64,000 nt of DNA from Pleomorphomonas diazotrophica (GTDB lineage Bacteria > Pseudomonadota > Alphaproteobacteria > Rhizobiales > Pleomorphomonadaceae), in NCBI RefSeq assembly GCF_002844595.1, contig NZ_PJNW01000002.1, forward strand, positions 930,001-994,000, given 5' to 3'. The notes below the pieces were generated by a model, which worked only from the letters and a program-made list of their open reading frames with translations, had not been told where the DNA came from and made no database searches. The position numbers and the translations under genes were made by a program. Positions within the stretch are counted from its first letter, which is position 1. Each line of letters starts with the position of its first letter. Shown in pieces: positions 50,840 through 59,600 of this stretch.

Positions 50840-53800
50840 TTATGCCAGCTCGACATCCACCACGCCGTCGACCGCCCTGAGCGCGCCGGCGAGCTGGGGC
50901 GACACCCGGTAGCCACCCGGCAGCTTCACCTCCACCTCGCCCCGCGCGCCGTCGCCAAGGACGATCAGCGACACGTCCCCCTCCCCGCCGGGCTTCAGCA
51001 CGTCGCGGAGGGCGGCGAGCGGTTCGGCACCGCGCAGGAAGATGCGCAAGGCGTTCTGCAGCTTGCCGGCCGCCTGATCGAGCGGCTCGACGGAATCGAT
51101 GCGCACCGAAATGCCCTCAGGCTTGTCCTCGGCGTTGACCAGCAGGATCACCGACTGTCCGGGCTCGAGCAGGCTGCGGAAATGGGCGAGGCCTTCGGAG
51201 AAGATCACGGCCTCATATTGGCCGGTGGGGTCGGAGATGCCGATGATGCCCATCTTGTTGCCGGTGCGCGTCTTGCGCTCCTGCTTGGCGACGATGGTGC
51301 CGGCGAGCCGCCCGGCCGACGCGCCCCGCTTCACGGAAGCCGAGAACTGGGCCCAGGTCTGCACCCGCAGGCGGCCGAGCAGCGCCTCGTAGGCGTCGAG
51401 CGGATGGGCGGAGAGATAGAAGCCGATAGCCGTATGCTCGCGCTGGAGCTTTTCTTCGGGCAACCAGTTGGGGACGGCCGGCAGGCGGACGGGCTCCGGT
51501 TCGCCGCCACCGCCAAACAGTTCGTTCTGGCCGCTCTGCTGCTGCTCGAGCCGGTGAGCGGCGGCCGCCATGACGGCATCCAACCCCTGGAACAGACGAT
51601 TTCTGTTCGCTTCGAGGCAATCGAAGGCGCCGGCGGAGGTCAGCGCCTCCAGGATGCGCTTGTTCATCGCCTTGGGATTGATGCGACTGGCAAAATCGGA
51701 AATCGACCGGAAGGGCTTGCCGCCTCGCTGCTCGACAATATGCTCGACCGCCGCCTGACCGACGCCCTTGACCGCGGCAAGGGCGTAGAGGATATGCTTG
51801 CCGTCCACCTCGAACACCACGTCGGAGCGATTGACCGACGGTGGTTCGACGGTAATGCCAAGGCGGATCGCCTCGCGACGGAAATCGTTGAGCTTGTCGG
51901 TATTCGTCAGTTCGAGCGTCATCGACGCCGCCATGAACTCGACCGGATGGTTGGCCTTGAGATAGGCGGTCTGGTAGGCGACCAGCGCATAGGCGGCGGC
52001 GTGGCTCTTGTTGAAGCCATAGTCGGCGAACTTGGCCAGGAGGTCGAAGATGGTGTCGGCGAGCGCCTTGTCGATGCCGCGCTCGACGGCGCCGTCAACG
52101 AAGCGGACCCGCTGCTTGTCCATCTCCGCCTTGATCTTCTTGCCCATGGCGCGACGCAACAGGTCGGCTTCGCCGAGCGAATAGCCCGAGAGGATCTGGG
52201 CGATCTGCATCACCTGTTCCTGGTAGACGATGATGCCGTAGGTCTCCTTCAGCACCGGCTCGATGGAGTCATGCAGATAGTCGGGCTTCTCTAGGCCGAA
52301 CTTGCGGGCGCCGTAGACGGGAATGTTGGCCATCGGGCCAGGACGATAGAGCGCAACGAGGGCGATGATGTCCTCGAAGCGGTCCGGCTTGATGTCCGAA
52401 ATGGCCTTGCGCATGCCCATGCTTTCGAGCTGGAACACGCCGACCGTCTCGCCACGGGCAAGCAGCTCGTAGGTCTTGGGGTCGTCGAGCGGCAACGCCG
52501 ACAGGTCGATCTTCACCCCCTTACGCTCGATGAGATCAACGGCGCGCCTCAGCACCGTCAGCGTCTTGAGGCCGAGAAAGTCGAATTTGATGAGGCCGGT
52601 GCTCTCCACCCATTTCATGTTGTACTGGGTGACCGGCATGTCCGAGCGTGGATCTCGGTAGAGCGGAACCAATTGATCGAGCGGTCGATCGCCGATGACG
52701 ATGCCTGCAGCATGCGTCGACGCGTGACGATAAAGGCCTTCGAGCTTGATCGAAATGTCGATCAGGCGATCGACGACCGGGTCCTCGCGCGCCTCCTTGA
52801 GACGCGGCTCGTCTTCGAGCGCCTGCTCCAGCGTCACCGGATGCGCCGGGTTCTGGGGTACCAGCTTACAGAGCTTGTCGACCTGGCTGTAGGACATCTG
52901 CAACACGCGGCCGACGTCCCGCAGCACGGCGCGCGCCTGCAAAGAACCGAAGGTGATGATCTGCGCCACCTGGGCGCGGCCATACTTCTCCTGCACGTAA
53001 CGGATCACCTCCTCGCGGCGATCCTGGCAGAAGTCGATGTCGAAGTCGGGCATCGACACGCGCTCGGGATTGAGGAAGCGCTCGAACAGCAGGGCGAAGC
53101 GGAGAGGATCGAGGTCAGTGATGGTGAGCGAGAAGGCCACCAGCGAGCCGGCGCCCGAGCCGCGCCCCGGCCCGACGGGAATGCCGTGGGCCTTGGCCCA
53201 CTTGATGAAGTCGGCCACGATCAGGAAGTAACCGGGAAACTTCATGCGGGAGATGATGCCGAGCTCGAACTCCAGGCGCTTGTGATAGTCGTCGAGCGTC
53301 AGACCCGGAGCGAGACCGTGGCTCTCGATGCGTCGGGCGAGCCCTTCCCAGGCCTGGCGAGCCAGTTCGTCTGCTTCGGCCGCCTCGGCCGCCGCTACGT
53401 CGTCAACGTCGGCGCCTGCGAAGCGCGGCAGCAGCGGTTTGCGCTTCGGCGCCCTGACGGTGCAGCGGCGGGCGATCTCGATGGTGTTCTCAAGCGCTTC
53501 CGGCAGGTCCGCGAACAGCGTCTGCATTTCGGCGCGCGACTTGAAATAATGCTCCTCGGTAAGCCGCCGGCGATCATCCTCGGCGACCATGCGCCCTTCG
53601 GAAATGGCGATCAGCGCGTCGTGGGCTTCATAGTCGGCGCGGGTCGGGAAATAGCATTCGTTGGTGGCAACGAGCGGCAGGCCACGGGCATAGGCGAGTT
53701 CGACGAGATGCGGCTCGACCATGATCTCTTCGGGCGTGCCGTGCCGCTGCATCTCGACATAGAGACGATCTCCGAACAGCTCCTCGAGCGCCGAGAGACG

Positions 53801-54298
53801 GCTTTCGGCCTGCGGCATCAAGCCAGCGGCAATAGCCTTGTCGATCGGGCCGCCCGGACCGCCCGTCAGGGCGATGATGCCCCCCGTCAATCCCTCGAAA
53901 CGGCCGATCGGCAGCTTGGCAGGCGCGCCCGGCTCGGACTCGAGAAAGGAGCGCGACATCAGCACTGTCAGGTTGGCGAAACCCTCCGCCGTCGCCGCCA
54001 GAAGCACGATGGACGGCAAGGCCGACGGCAGCCCGCCGGGCCGACGGCGATCGGCGCTGTCGTCTCCGAAGTCCACGGCCATCTGGCAGCCTAGAATCGG
54101 CTGAAGCCCCTTCTCGATGGCTTTCTCGGAGAACTCCAAAGCACAGAAAAGATTGCCGGTGTCAGTGATGGCGAGGGCCGGCTGATTGTCGGCCAGAGCC
54201 AGCTTCATTGCCTTGGCGAGCGGGAGCGCCCCTTCGAGCAGCGAATAGGCGCTGTGAACGCGCAGGTGAATGAAGCCGACGTCGCCAATCATCGCCAT
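50840..54298 (-). CDS. dnaE: DNA polymerase III alpha subunit
   Basis: 1152-residue replicative polymerase. The N-terminal PHP domain begins FIHLRVHSAYSLLEGA, with Arg in place of the first metal His as in proofreading-inactive proteobacterial DnaE. The polymerase acids are in PDFDIDFCQDRR and the finger/thumb segments are typical. The late region carries the helix-hairpin-helix (LYALAAVKGVGQAAVEHIV) and an OB fold near residues 980-1060. ATG 54298 is used; TTG 54322 is possible. Its leader is nearly identical to that of the next gene upstream. Confidence 0.96.
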   Translation of the reverse strand: MAMIGDVGFIHLRVHSAYSLLEGALPLAKAMKLALADNQPALAITDTGNLFCALEFSEKAIEKGLQPILGCQMAVDFGDDSADRRRPGGLPSALPSIVLLAATAEGFANLTVLMSRSFLESEPGAPAKLPIGRFEGLTGGIIALTGGPGGPIDKAIAAGLMPQAESRLSALEELFGDRLYVEMQRHGTPEEIMVEPHLVELAYARGLPLVATNECYFPTRADYEAHDALIAISEGRMVAEDDRRRLTEEHYFKSRAEMQTLFADLPEALENTIEIARRCTVRAPKRKPLLPRFAGADVDDVAAAEAAEADELARQAWEGLARRIESHGLAPGLTLDDYHKRLEFELGIISRMKFPGYFLIVADFIKWAKAHGIPVGPGRGSGAGSLVAFSLTITDLDPLRFALLFERFLNPERVSMPDFDIDFCQDRREEVIRYVQEKYGRAQVAQIITFGSLQARAVLRDVGRVLQMSYSQVDKLCKLVPQNPAHPVTLEQALEDEPRLKEAREDPVVDRLIDISIKLEGLYRHASTHAAGIVIGDRPLDQLVPLYRDPRSDMPVTQYNMKWVESTGLIKFDFLGLKTLTVLRRAVDLIERKGVKIDLSALPLDDPKTYELLARGETVGVFQLESMGMRKAISDIKPDRFEDIIALVALYRPGPMANIPVYGARKFGLEKPDYLHDSIEPVLKETYGIIVYQEQVMQIAQILSGYSLGEADLLRRAMGKKIKAEMDKQRVRFVDGAVERGIDKALADTIFDLLAKFADYGFNKSHAAAYALVAYQTAYLKANHPVEFMAASMTLELTNTDKLNDFRREAIRLGITVEPPSVNRSDVVFEVDGKHILYALAAVKGVGQAAVEHIVEQRGGKPFRSISDFASRINPKAMNKRILEALTSAGAFDCLEANRNRLFQGLDAVMAAAAHRLEQQQSGQNELFGGGGEPEPVRLPAVPNWLPEEKLQREHTAIGFYLSAHPLDAYEALLGRLRVQTWAQFSASVKRGASAGRLAGTIVAKQERKTRTGNKMGIIGISDPTGQYEAVIFSEGLAHFRSLLEPGQSVILLVNAEDKPEGISVRIDSVEPLDQAAGKLQNALRIFLRGAEPLAALRDVLKPGGEGDVSLIVLGDGARGEVEVKLPGGYRVSPQLAGALRAVDGVVDVELA

Positions 54299-54313
54299 GT
54301 TCCGGTTGGAGCC
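54295..54313. repeat. Leader repeat copy 1 (dnaE start)
   Basis: CCATGTTCCGGTTGGAGCC covers the dnaE start codon and leader. It differs from the copy at 54742-54761 by a single inserted base. Confidence 0.5.
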
Positions 54314-54430
54314 GATCCTCAAGTCAGGCGGATCGGTGACGACAGGCTATCCCATCCGTCCCGACGATCGGAGTGTTTTCCTGACGAGACGGACAGCTTG
54401 TGGAAAACCCTTCCCTGCCTCTCTGGAGGC

Positions 54431-54745
54431 TCAAACCAGCATGTCAGCCGAGCTCAGCACAAGGACAAGCATGGTGCCGAACAGCACGAGGGCGCCCAGG
54501 GCAGCCACGTCACGCACGATGGAGGCCGATGCGATCGCCGACGCCAGGCGTTGGCGCGGCGACAGCGTGAAATCGCGGACCGTCGGCGTCTCTTCCTGCG
54601 AGAATCCCGGCAAAACCCAGCCCGAACGCGGCAATGATCCCGGTTTGTTCTGAATGTGCGACAGATGGTTGTAGCGAATACCGACTATGCATTCGACTTC
54701 GCCGATGGAAACCTTGGCACTTATGACAGCCATCTTCGCCCCCAT
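54431..54745 (-). CDS. Small membrane protein, unknown function
   Basis: 104 residues with one C-terminal span (VAALGALVLFGTMLVLVLSS) and a cytosolic N-terminal region without recognised motifs. The start ATG 54745 shares a 20-base leader with dnaE; ATG 54733 with GGGGG before it is the alternative. Codon use resembles the neighbours. It lies on the same strand as dnaE, 132 bases away. I do not recognise a family. Confidence 0.55.
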   Translation of the reverse strand: MGAKMAVISAKVSIGEVECIVGIRYNHLSHIQNKPGSLPRSGWVLPGFSQEETPTVRDFTLSPRQRLASAIASASIVRDVAALGALVLFGTMLVLVLSSADMLV

Positions 54746-54761
54746 GTTCCGGTTAGGAGCC
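54742..54761. repeat. Leader repeat copy 2 (small membrane gene start)
   Basis: CCATGTTCCGGTTAGGAGCC around the ATG at 54745, matching the dnaE leader except for one extra A. Confidence 0.5.
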
Positions 54762-54906
54762 AAGATTGTTCTATTTTTGTTCGCTCGTCAAGCATGCCCT
54801 TAACCTAGATCAAAATACAATAGTTCTTGTAACGTTCACGTGTGTGTGAGAAGGCTTTGCAGCGTAGCCGAGGGAATCGCCTGCCTCGCAGGCCGGAGGA
54901 GTTTGC

Positions 54907-55689
54907 ATGCGCGTGGCCACCTGGAACATCAACGGCGTGCGGGCGCGGATCGAGACCGTGTCGGCTTGGCTTGAAAAGAGCCGACCCGACATCGTTTGCC
55001 TCCAGGAGATCAAGTGCATCGACGAAGCGTTCCCAACGGAAGCGTTCGAGCGGCTCGGCTACAACGTTGCCCTGCACGGTCAGAAGGGGTTCAACGGCGT
55101 TGCCCTTTTGTCGCTCCTGCCGCTCGACGATGTCCAGCGCGGGCTTCCGGGCGACGAGGCCGACGTTCAGTCCCGTTACATTGAGGCCGTGGTGTCCGTG
55201 CCCAGTGGCAGCCTCCGCGTTGCCTCCATCTACCTGCCCAACGGCAACCCGCCGGACACCGAAAAGTATGTCTACAAGCTCGCCTGGATGGAGCGTCTGA
55301 GACGTTACTCGGCCGGGCTGCTTGCCCTTGAGGAAGCCACCCTGCTCTGCGGTGACTACAATATCATTCCCGAGCCGCGGGACTGCCACGATCCCGCCGT
55401 CTGGGCCGGTGACGCGCTTTTCCTGCCGAAGAGCCGCGCCGCCTTCCGCTCCATCACCAATCTCGGCTGGACGGATGCATTGCGAGCCGTCGACGACCGA
55501 GCCGGCCGCTACACGTTCTGGGATTATCAGGCCGGTGCCCGCCAACGGAACTGGGGCATCCGAATCGATCATGTGCTGGCGTCACCGCAGGCAGCCGACC
55601 GGATCGCTGGCGTGGAGATCGAAGACGAGGTCCGAGATTGGGAAAAGCCATCCGACCACGTGCCGGTGGTCGTCGAACTCAGGATGTGA
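54907..55689 (+). CDS. xthA: Exodeoxyribonuclease III
   Basis: 260-residue AP endonuclease/3'-5' exonuclease of base-excision repair. Motifs are TWNINGVRAR, LQEIKCID with the metal Glu, YLPNGN, CGDYNIIPEPRD, and the C-terminal RIDHVLAS and SDHVPVV. GGAGGAG precedes ATG 54907. It lies a few kb from the uracil-DNA glycosylase gene, a partner in the same pathway. Confidence 0.96.
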   Translation: MRVATWNINGVRARIETVSAWLEKSRPDIVCLQEIKCIDEAFPTEAFERLGYNVALHGQKGFNGVALLSLLPLDDVQRGLPGDEADVQSRYIEAVVSVPSGSLRVASIYLPNGNPPDTEKYVYKLAWMERLRRYSAGLLALEEATLLCGDYNIIPEPRDCHDPAVWAGDALFLPKSRAAFRSITNLGWTDALRAVDDRAGRYTFWDYQAGARQRNWGIRIDHVLASPQAADRIAGVEIEDEVRDWEKPSDHVPVVVELRM

Positions 55690-55737
55690 TGGCAGGTGGT
55701 CGGCGACAATGCGGACGAGACAGCGGTCTCGTCCTAT

Positions 55738-56631
55738 TTAGCGCGTGGCCGAGGCCTCGATGGCGCGCTCCGACGATGTGGCATAGGCCTGCGCGAAGGC
55801 GGCGTCGTTATCCATCAGCCACTGATCGGCGAGTGCGATGGCCTTGCGGCGTTCGTCCTCGCTGGCCAGCGAGAAGGCCTCCTCATGGGCGGCACGGATC
55901 GCCGCATCGTCATGATGGATGAGCTCGGCGCGTTTCAGGGCGATGGTCAGCCACATCAGACCATGCACCGGATTGGGTTCGATCTGGTCGCCCCTGACCA
56001 GCATTTCACCGAGCTTGGCCTGGGCGTCGACCTGGCCTTTGCGGGCGGCCAACAGGAACCAGCGGGCGGCCTGCCGGGGATCCTGATCTACCCCGACACC
56101 ATCGAGATACATGGTACCGAGCTTCAACTGGGCAAGCGCGTCACCGAAATAGGAGGCCGCGTAGGTGAAGATCTCGCGGGCCCGGTTGACATTGGGCACC
56201 ACGGCAGTGTCGGCAATACCCGTCAGATAATAGGACCCGACCTCGACGAAGGCGCTGGCAACGAAGGGAGCGTCCGGAGACGATGGCGAATCCTCACCAT
56301 GAGCGGAAATCAGCTGGCTGAAGAACTCGAAAGCCTTCATGTCGTCCTCGGCAACGCCGTCGCCCTTGGCGTACATGCGCCCGAGTTTCCATTGTGCGGC
56401 AGGATGGCCGCTCTGGGCTGCGGCAAGCAGGCCGGTAACCGCTTCGCGCTTGTCACCCGAATAGTAAGCCCGGGTGGCCTCGCGGAGCGTGGACATCGTG
56501 GCGGCATCGCAGCACGCGTCCTGCCTGGCGGCGGACTGCGGATCGAAGGCCAAGGCCTGCGAGCCGAGCATCACCCCCAATGACAGGGCGACGGAAACCT
56601 TGCAGACGTTTCTGACACAGACACCCGACAT
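55738..56631 (-). CDS. exoR: ExoR-like periplasmic Sel1-repeat regulator
   Basis: 297 residues with a signal peptide (SLGVMLGSQALAF) and Sel1/TPR-like repeats: AAQSGHPAAQWKLGRMYAKGDG, SYFGDALAQLKLGTMYLDGVGVDQDP and AARKGQVDAQAKLGEMLVRGD. The order and ends match rhizobial ExoR, the periplasmic inhibitor of the ExoS/ChvG-ChvI sensor kinase that controls exopolysaccharide and motility. ATG 56631 has GAGAG upstream. The kinase pair is not in the window. Confidence 0.85.
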   Translation of the reverse strand: MSGVCVRNVCKVSVALSLGVMLGSQALAFDPQSAARQDACCDAATMSTLREATRAYYSGDKREAVTGLLAAAQSGHPAAQWKLGRMYAKGDGVAEDDMKAFEFFSQLISAHGEDSPSSPDAPFVASAFVEVGSYYLTGIADTAVVPNVNRAREIFTYAASYFGDALAQLKLGTMYLDGVGVDQDPRQAARWFLLAARKGQVDAQAKLGEMLVRGDQIEPNPVHGLMWLTIALKRAELIHHDDAAIRAAHEEAFSLASEDERRKAIALADQWLMDNDAAFAQAYATSSERAIEASATR

Positions 56632-57439
56632 GTTCACTCTCGGCGTTCCGCCCCGCCCGCTTTCCGGTTAACGGCGCACGAGCACCGCACCCATTCCGCG
56701 AACCTCCGTGGGATCATCAAGGCACTTGGCAACGGCGCCCTGCGCTTCTCCCACGCTTGTTTTACAGCCGATAAGGTCAGGTTCGTTTATGGCTGAATAG
56801 GGGCAATTTATGCCTAATGAATTCTGTTTTCGCGAGTTTGGAGGTGCTGTTGCGGATTCATCACAGCCGTCGCGACCGCAGCTGGAACAGGTCCGGCGCC
56901 GCTTAGTAATCCGCCGGATACGCTTCCCCCTTGTCGGGATTGAAGCTCCGGGCTTGCCTTGACGTCTGTCCGACCCAAGCGGCGATTCTGGGCTCTTTTG
57001 CTCAGTCCAGCCCAACTCACGTTGGGGACGGAGCGGTAAGTTTGGCTCTCCTAGACCGATTCGTCGTCGCACGAGTTTCAACCCTGCCCGCAAAGGGAAG
57101 AACCAGCCGTCTTGTTCGTCACGTTAGTTTGTATGGAATTATATAATATATTCAATATATTATATAACGTTCTTATTGTTATGATTCAACCACGATCCTG
57201 AGCGAAAACCTCGCGTTTTGGTTTAGATACTAAATATAACTATTTGTTTTTTATACAACAGTCCGGGCCTTGGGCCATATCTGTCTGCGAGTGTCGATAC
57301 AGACGCCCCCTTGCGACACCCTCTTCAGACCTCTACGTAAAAGACCTATGAGCCGGCCAACTGTCCGGCGATAATACCCACGTCCCGAGATCGTCATGGC
57401 CGATATCGTCACTGACGGTCCGGTTTCGAGGAACCTCCC
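56632..57439. other. Gene-free region with an AT-rich core
   Basis: 808 bases between divergent exoR and selO. One short frame at 56668-57093 (minus) is arginine-rich and not credible. From about 57120 to 57260 the base composition turns sharply AT-rich and holds a perfect AT palindrome. No transposase or tRNA was found. Confidence 0.6.
57139..57167. repeat. 29-bp all-AT perfect palindrome
   Basis: Arms TTATATAATATATT and AATATATTATATAA, 14 bases each and exact, around a single C. Apart from that C it contains no G or C, in a strongly GC-rich genome. It could be an operator or a cruciform-forming site. Confidence 0.7.
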
Positions 57440-58918
57440 TTGTCGCTCGCCATTGCCTTCGACAACAGCTACGCCCGGCTTCCCTCTCGGTTCTACGAGC
57501 GCGTGCGCCCGGAGGCCGCGCCTTCACCTGGGCTGCTGGTGCTCAACACGACGCTGGCGGCGGATCTCGGGCTCAACCCCGAGGCGCTCGCTTCGCCCGA
57601 GGGAGTCGCCGCACTGTCGGGCGCGGCGGTGCCGGAGGGCGCCGACCCGATCGCAATGGCCTACGCCGGTCATCAGTTCGGCCACTTCGTGCCGGCCCTT
57701 GGCGATGGCAGGGCAGTTTTGCTTGGCGAGGTGATCGCCCGAGACGGCCGACGCCTGGACCTGCAACTGAAGGGATCCGGACGGACCGTCTTCTCACGTC
57801 GGGGTGATGGCAAGGCGGCGGTCGGACCGGTGTTGCGCGAGTACCTGATCAGCGAGGCGATGGCGGCCTTCGGCATCCCGACGACGCGATCGCTGGCAGC
57901 CGTCGCGACAGGCGAGACGGTGCTGCGCGAGCGCCCCCTGCCGGGTGCCGTGCTGACCAGGGTCGCGGCGAGCCATGTCCGCGTGGGGACCTTCCAGTAT
58001 TTCGCCCATCGCTCCGACGAGGACGGTGTCCGCCGTCTCGCCGATTATGTCATCGATCGTCTTTACCCGGACATCGCCGGTGCCGAGGCGCCTTACGCCG
58101 CGCTGTTCGAGAGCGTCGTCCAGCGCCAGGCTCGGCTGATCGCCCTCTGGCTGTCGGTGGGATTCGTCCACGGGGTGATGAACACGGACAACATGGCGAT
58201 CTCCGGCGAGACCATCGATTACGGCCCATGCGCCTTCCTGGACGCCTATGACCCCGGCATGGTGCTGAGCTCCATCGACCGGCAGGGGCGCTATGCCTAC
58301 GGGCGGCAGCCGCAAATCGCCCAGTGGAACCTCGCCCGCCTCGGCGAGTGCCTGCTGCCCCTTCTCTCTGACGATCGCGACAAGGCGGTTCAGATCGTCG
58401 TGGACCGCCTGAGCGGCTTTGCCCGTCAGTTCGAGGCAGCCTATTTCGGTCGGTTTCTCGAAAAGCTCGGTATTGCCGACGAGCGCCCCGGCGATCGCGA
58501 ACTAGTCACCGGACTGCTCTCCCTGATGCAGATGGGTGAGGCCGACTTCACCCTCGTCTTCCGCCGTCTTGCCGATATCGTCGACCCCAAGGCGGACACC
58601 GAAGCCTTCCTGTCGCTCTTCGGCGGCAATGCCGGCCTCGAGCCCTGGCTGACGGCGTGGAGGGCGCGGCTCGCGGCCGGCGGCCGATCCCCGACCGAGG
58701 TCGCAACGTCGATGCGGGCGATCAACCCGGCCATCATTCCCCGTAACCACCAGGTGGAAAAGGCGCTCGATGCCGTCATCGACGGGAGCGACGGCTCGAC
58801 CTATATTCGCCTGCTGCAAGCGGTGACCCATCCCTTCGACGATCGCCCTGATGATGCCGATCTTGCCGTGCCACCGCGCACGGAAGAACGGGTGGCGGCG
58901 ACCTTCTGCGGCACCTGA
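57440..58918 (+). CDS. selO: SelO-type protein adenylyltransferase
   Basis: 492-residue UPF0061 pseudokinase that transfers AMP to Ser, Thr or Tyr of target proteins. Visible features are AMAYAGHQFGHFVPALGDGRAVLLGE, LDLQLKGSGRTVFSRRGDGKAAVGPVLREYL and GVMNTDNMAISGETIDYGPCAFLD. The bacterial form here ends in a Cys-containing ATFCGT tail. TTG 57440 follows GAGGAA. Known members act in redox stress. It converges with the ArsC-like gene. Confidence 0.92.
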   Translation: MSLAIAFDNSYARLPSRFYERVRPEAAPSPGLLVLNTTLAADLGLNPEALASPEGVAALSGAAVPEGADPIAMAYAGHQFGHFVPALGDGRAVLLGEVIARDGRRLDLQLKGSGRTVFSRRGDGKAAVGPVLREYLISEAMAAFGIPTTRSLAAVATGETVLRERPLPGAVLTRVAASHVRVGTFQYFAHRSDEDGVRRLADYVIDRLYPDIAGAEAPYAALFESVVQRQARLIALWLSVGFVHGVMNTDNMAISGETIDYGPCAFLDAYDPGMVLSSIDRQGRYAYGRQPQIAQWNLARLGECLLPLLSDDRDKAVQIVVDRLSGFARQFEAAYFGRFLEKLGIADERPGDRELVTGLLSLMQMGEADFTLVFRRLADIVDPKADTEAFLSLFGGNAGLEPWLTAWRARLAAGGRSPTEVATSMRAINPAIIPRNHQVEKALDAVIDGSDGSTYIRLLQAVTHPFDDRPDDADLAVPPRTEERVAATFCGT

Positions 58919-58938
58919 CGGCTTTCATGCTCCCTCAT

Positions 58939-59310
58939 TTACGGCTCGGGATTTGACGGGTCGAAGCTCGCCGTAAAAGATTCCTCGGAAAAGCCGATGA
59001 TCAGCTTGCCGCCGTCGGCCTCGATGATCGGACGGCGGATCATGCTCGGCTTCTCGGCCATCAGCGCAATGGCGCGCTCATCGTCGAGGCTCGCCTTGAT
59101 GTCTTCCGGCAGGCCGCGGAACGTAAGACCGCTCTTGTTGGCCACATGGCTCCAGCCGCCGGCGCGCGCTACCCAGGTCGACAGCTTGTCGGTGGCGATG
59201 CCCGCCTTCTTGTAGTCGTGGAAGCTGTAGGCGATGCCATGCTGGTCGAGCCAGGCAAAGGCCTTCTTCATGGTGTCGCAGTTCTTGATTCCGTAGATGG
59301 TGACGGGCAT
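58939..59310 (-). CDS. ArsC/Spx-family thioredoxin-fold protein
   Basis: 123 residues of the YffB-like ArsC subfamily. The only cysteine is in YGIKNCDTMKKA, and SMIRRPIIEADGG is the RRPI motif typical of the family. It is thought to be a glutathione-dependent reductase rather than a true arsenate reductase. AAGG precedes ATG 59310. It is divergent from the hup operon by 290 bases. Confidence 0.9.
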   Translation of the reverse strand: MPVTIYGIKNCDTMKKAFAWLDQHGIAYSFHDYKKAGIATDKLSTWVARAGGWSHVANKSGLTFRGLPEDIKASLDDERAIALMAEKPSMIRRPIIEADGGKLIIGFSEESFTASFDPSNPEP

Positions 59311-59376
59311 CGACTTACCTTCTTGGTTGCTGCGGATCCGCCTCTGCCGACGTCGCTGACGCCGCCGCTTGCATAC

Positions 59377-59398
59377 GGAATGATACCTAGATCATTCC
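59377..59398. promoter_or_regulatory. Inverted repeat upstream of the hup operon
   Basis: GGAATGAT-N6-ATCATTCC, exact 8-base arms, 202 bases before the hupS start. A second short repeat GTAGT-N4-ACTAC lies at 59447-59460. A sigma-54 -24/-12 site and FNR box were looked for and not found. Confidence 0.5.
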
Positions 59399-59600
59399 CT
59401 TCCTCAAAGCCTATCCCTTTATTCTACCGACGAAAACCCGGCTCGTGTAGTCATCACTACGATTTGTGATCTGGACCCATTCTGAACTGAAGACTAAGCT
59501 GCATGAGCGATTGCTAATGTTCGCGAGTCGCCGCCGAAGACGCCTTATCGGCGCTTGCGGGGCCGTTTGCCAGCATTGGCGCGCTTTTCGGGGGAGCAGC

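Noticed and set aside
56668-57093. 141-residue minus-strand frame between exoR and selO
   Set aside because: Arginine-rich, no ribosome site, no domain and atypical codon use; not listed as a gene.
59311-59600. Sigma-54 promoter for hupS
   Set aside because: TGG and GC elements with the required 10-base spacing were not found; the nearest, TTGGCGCGC near 59576, lacks the -12 TTGC.
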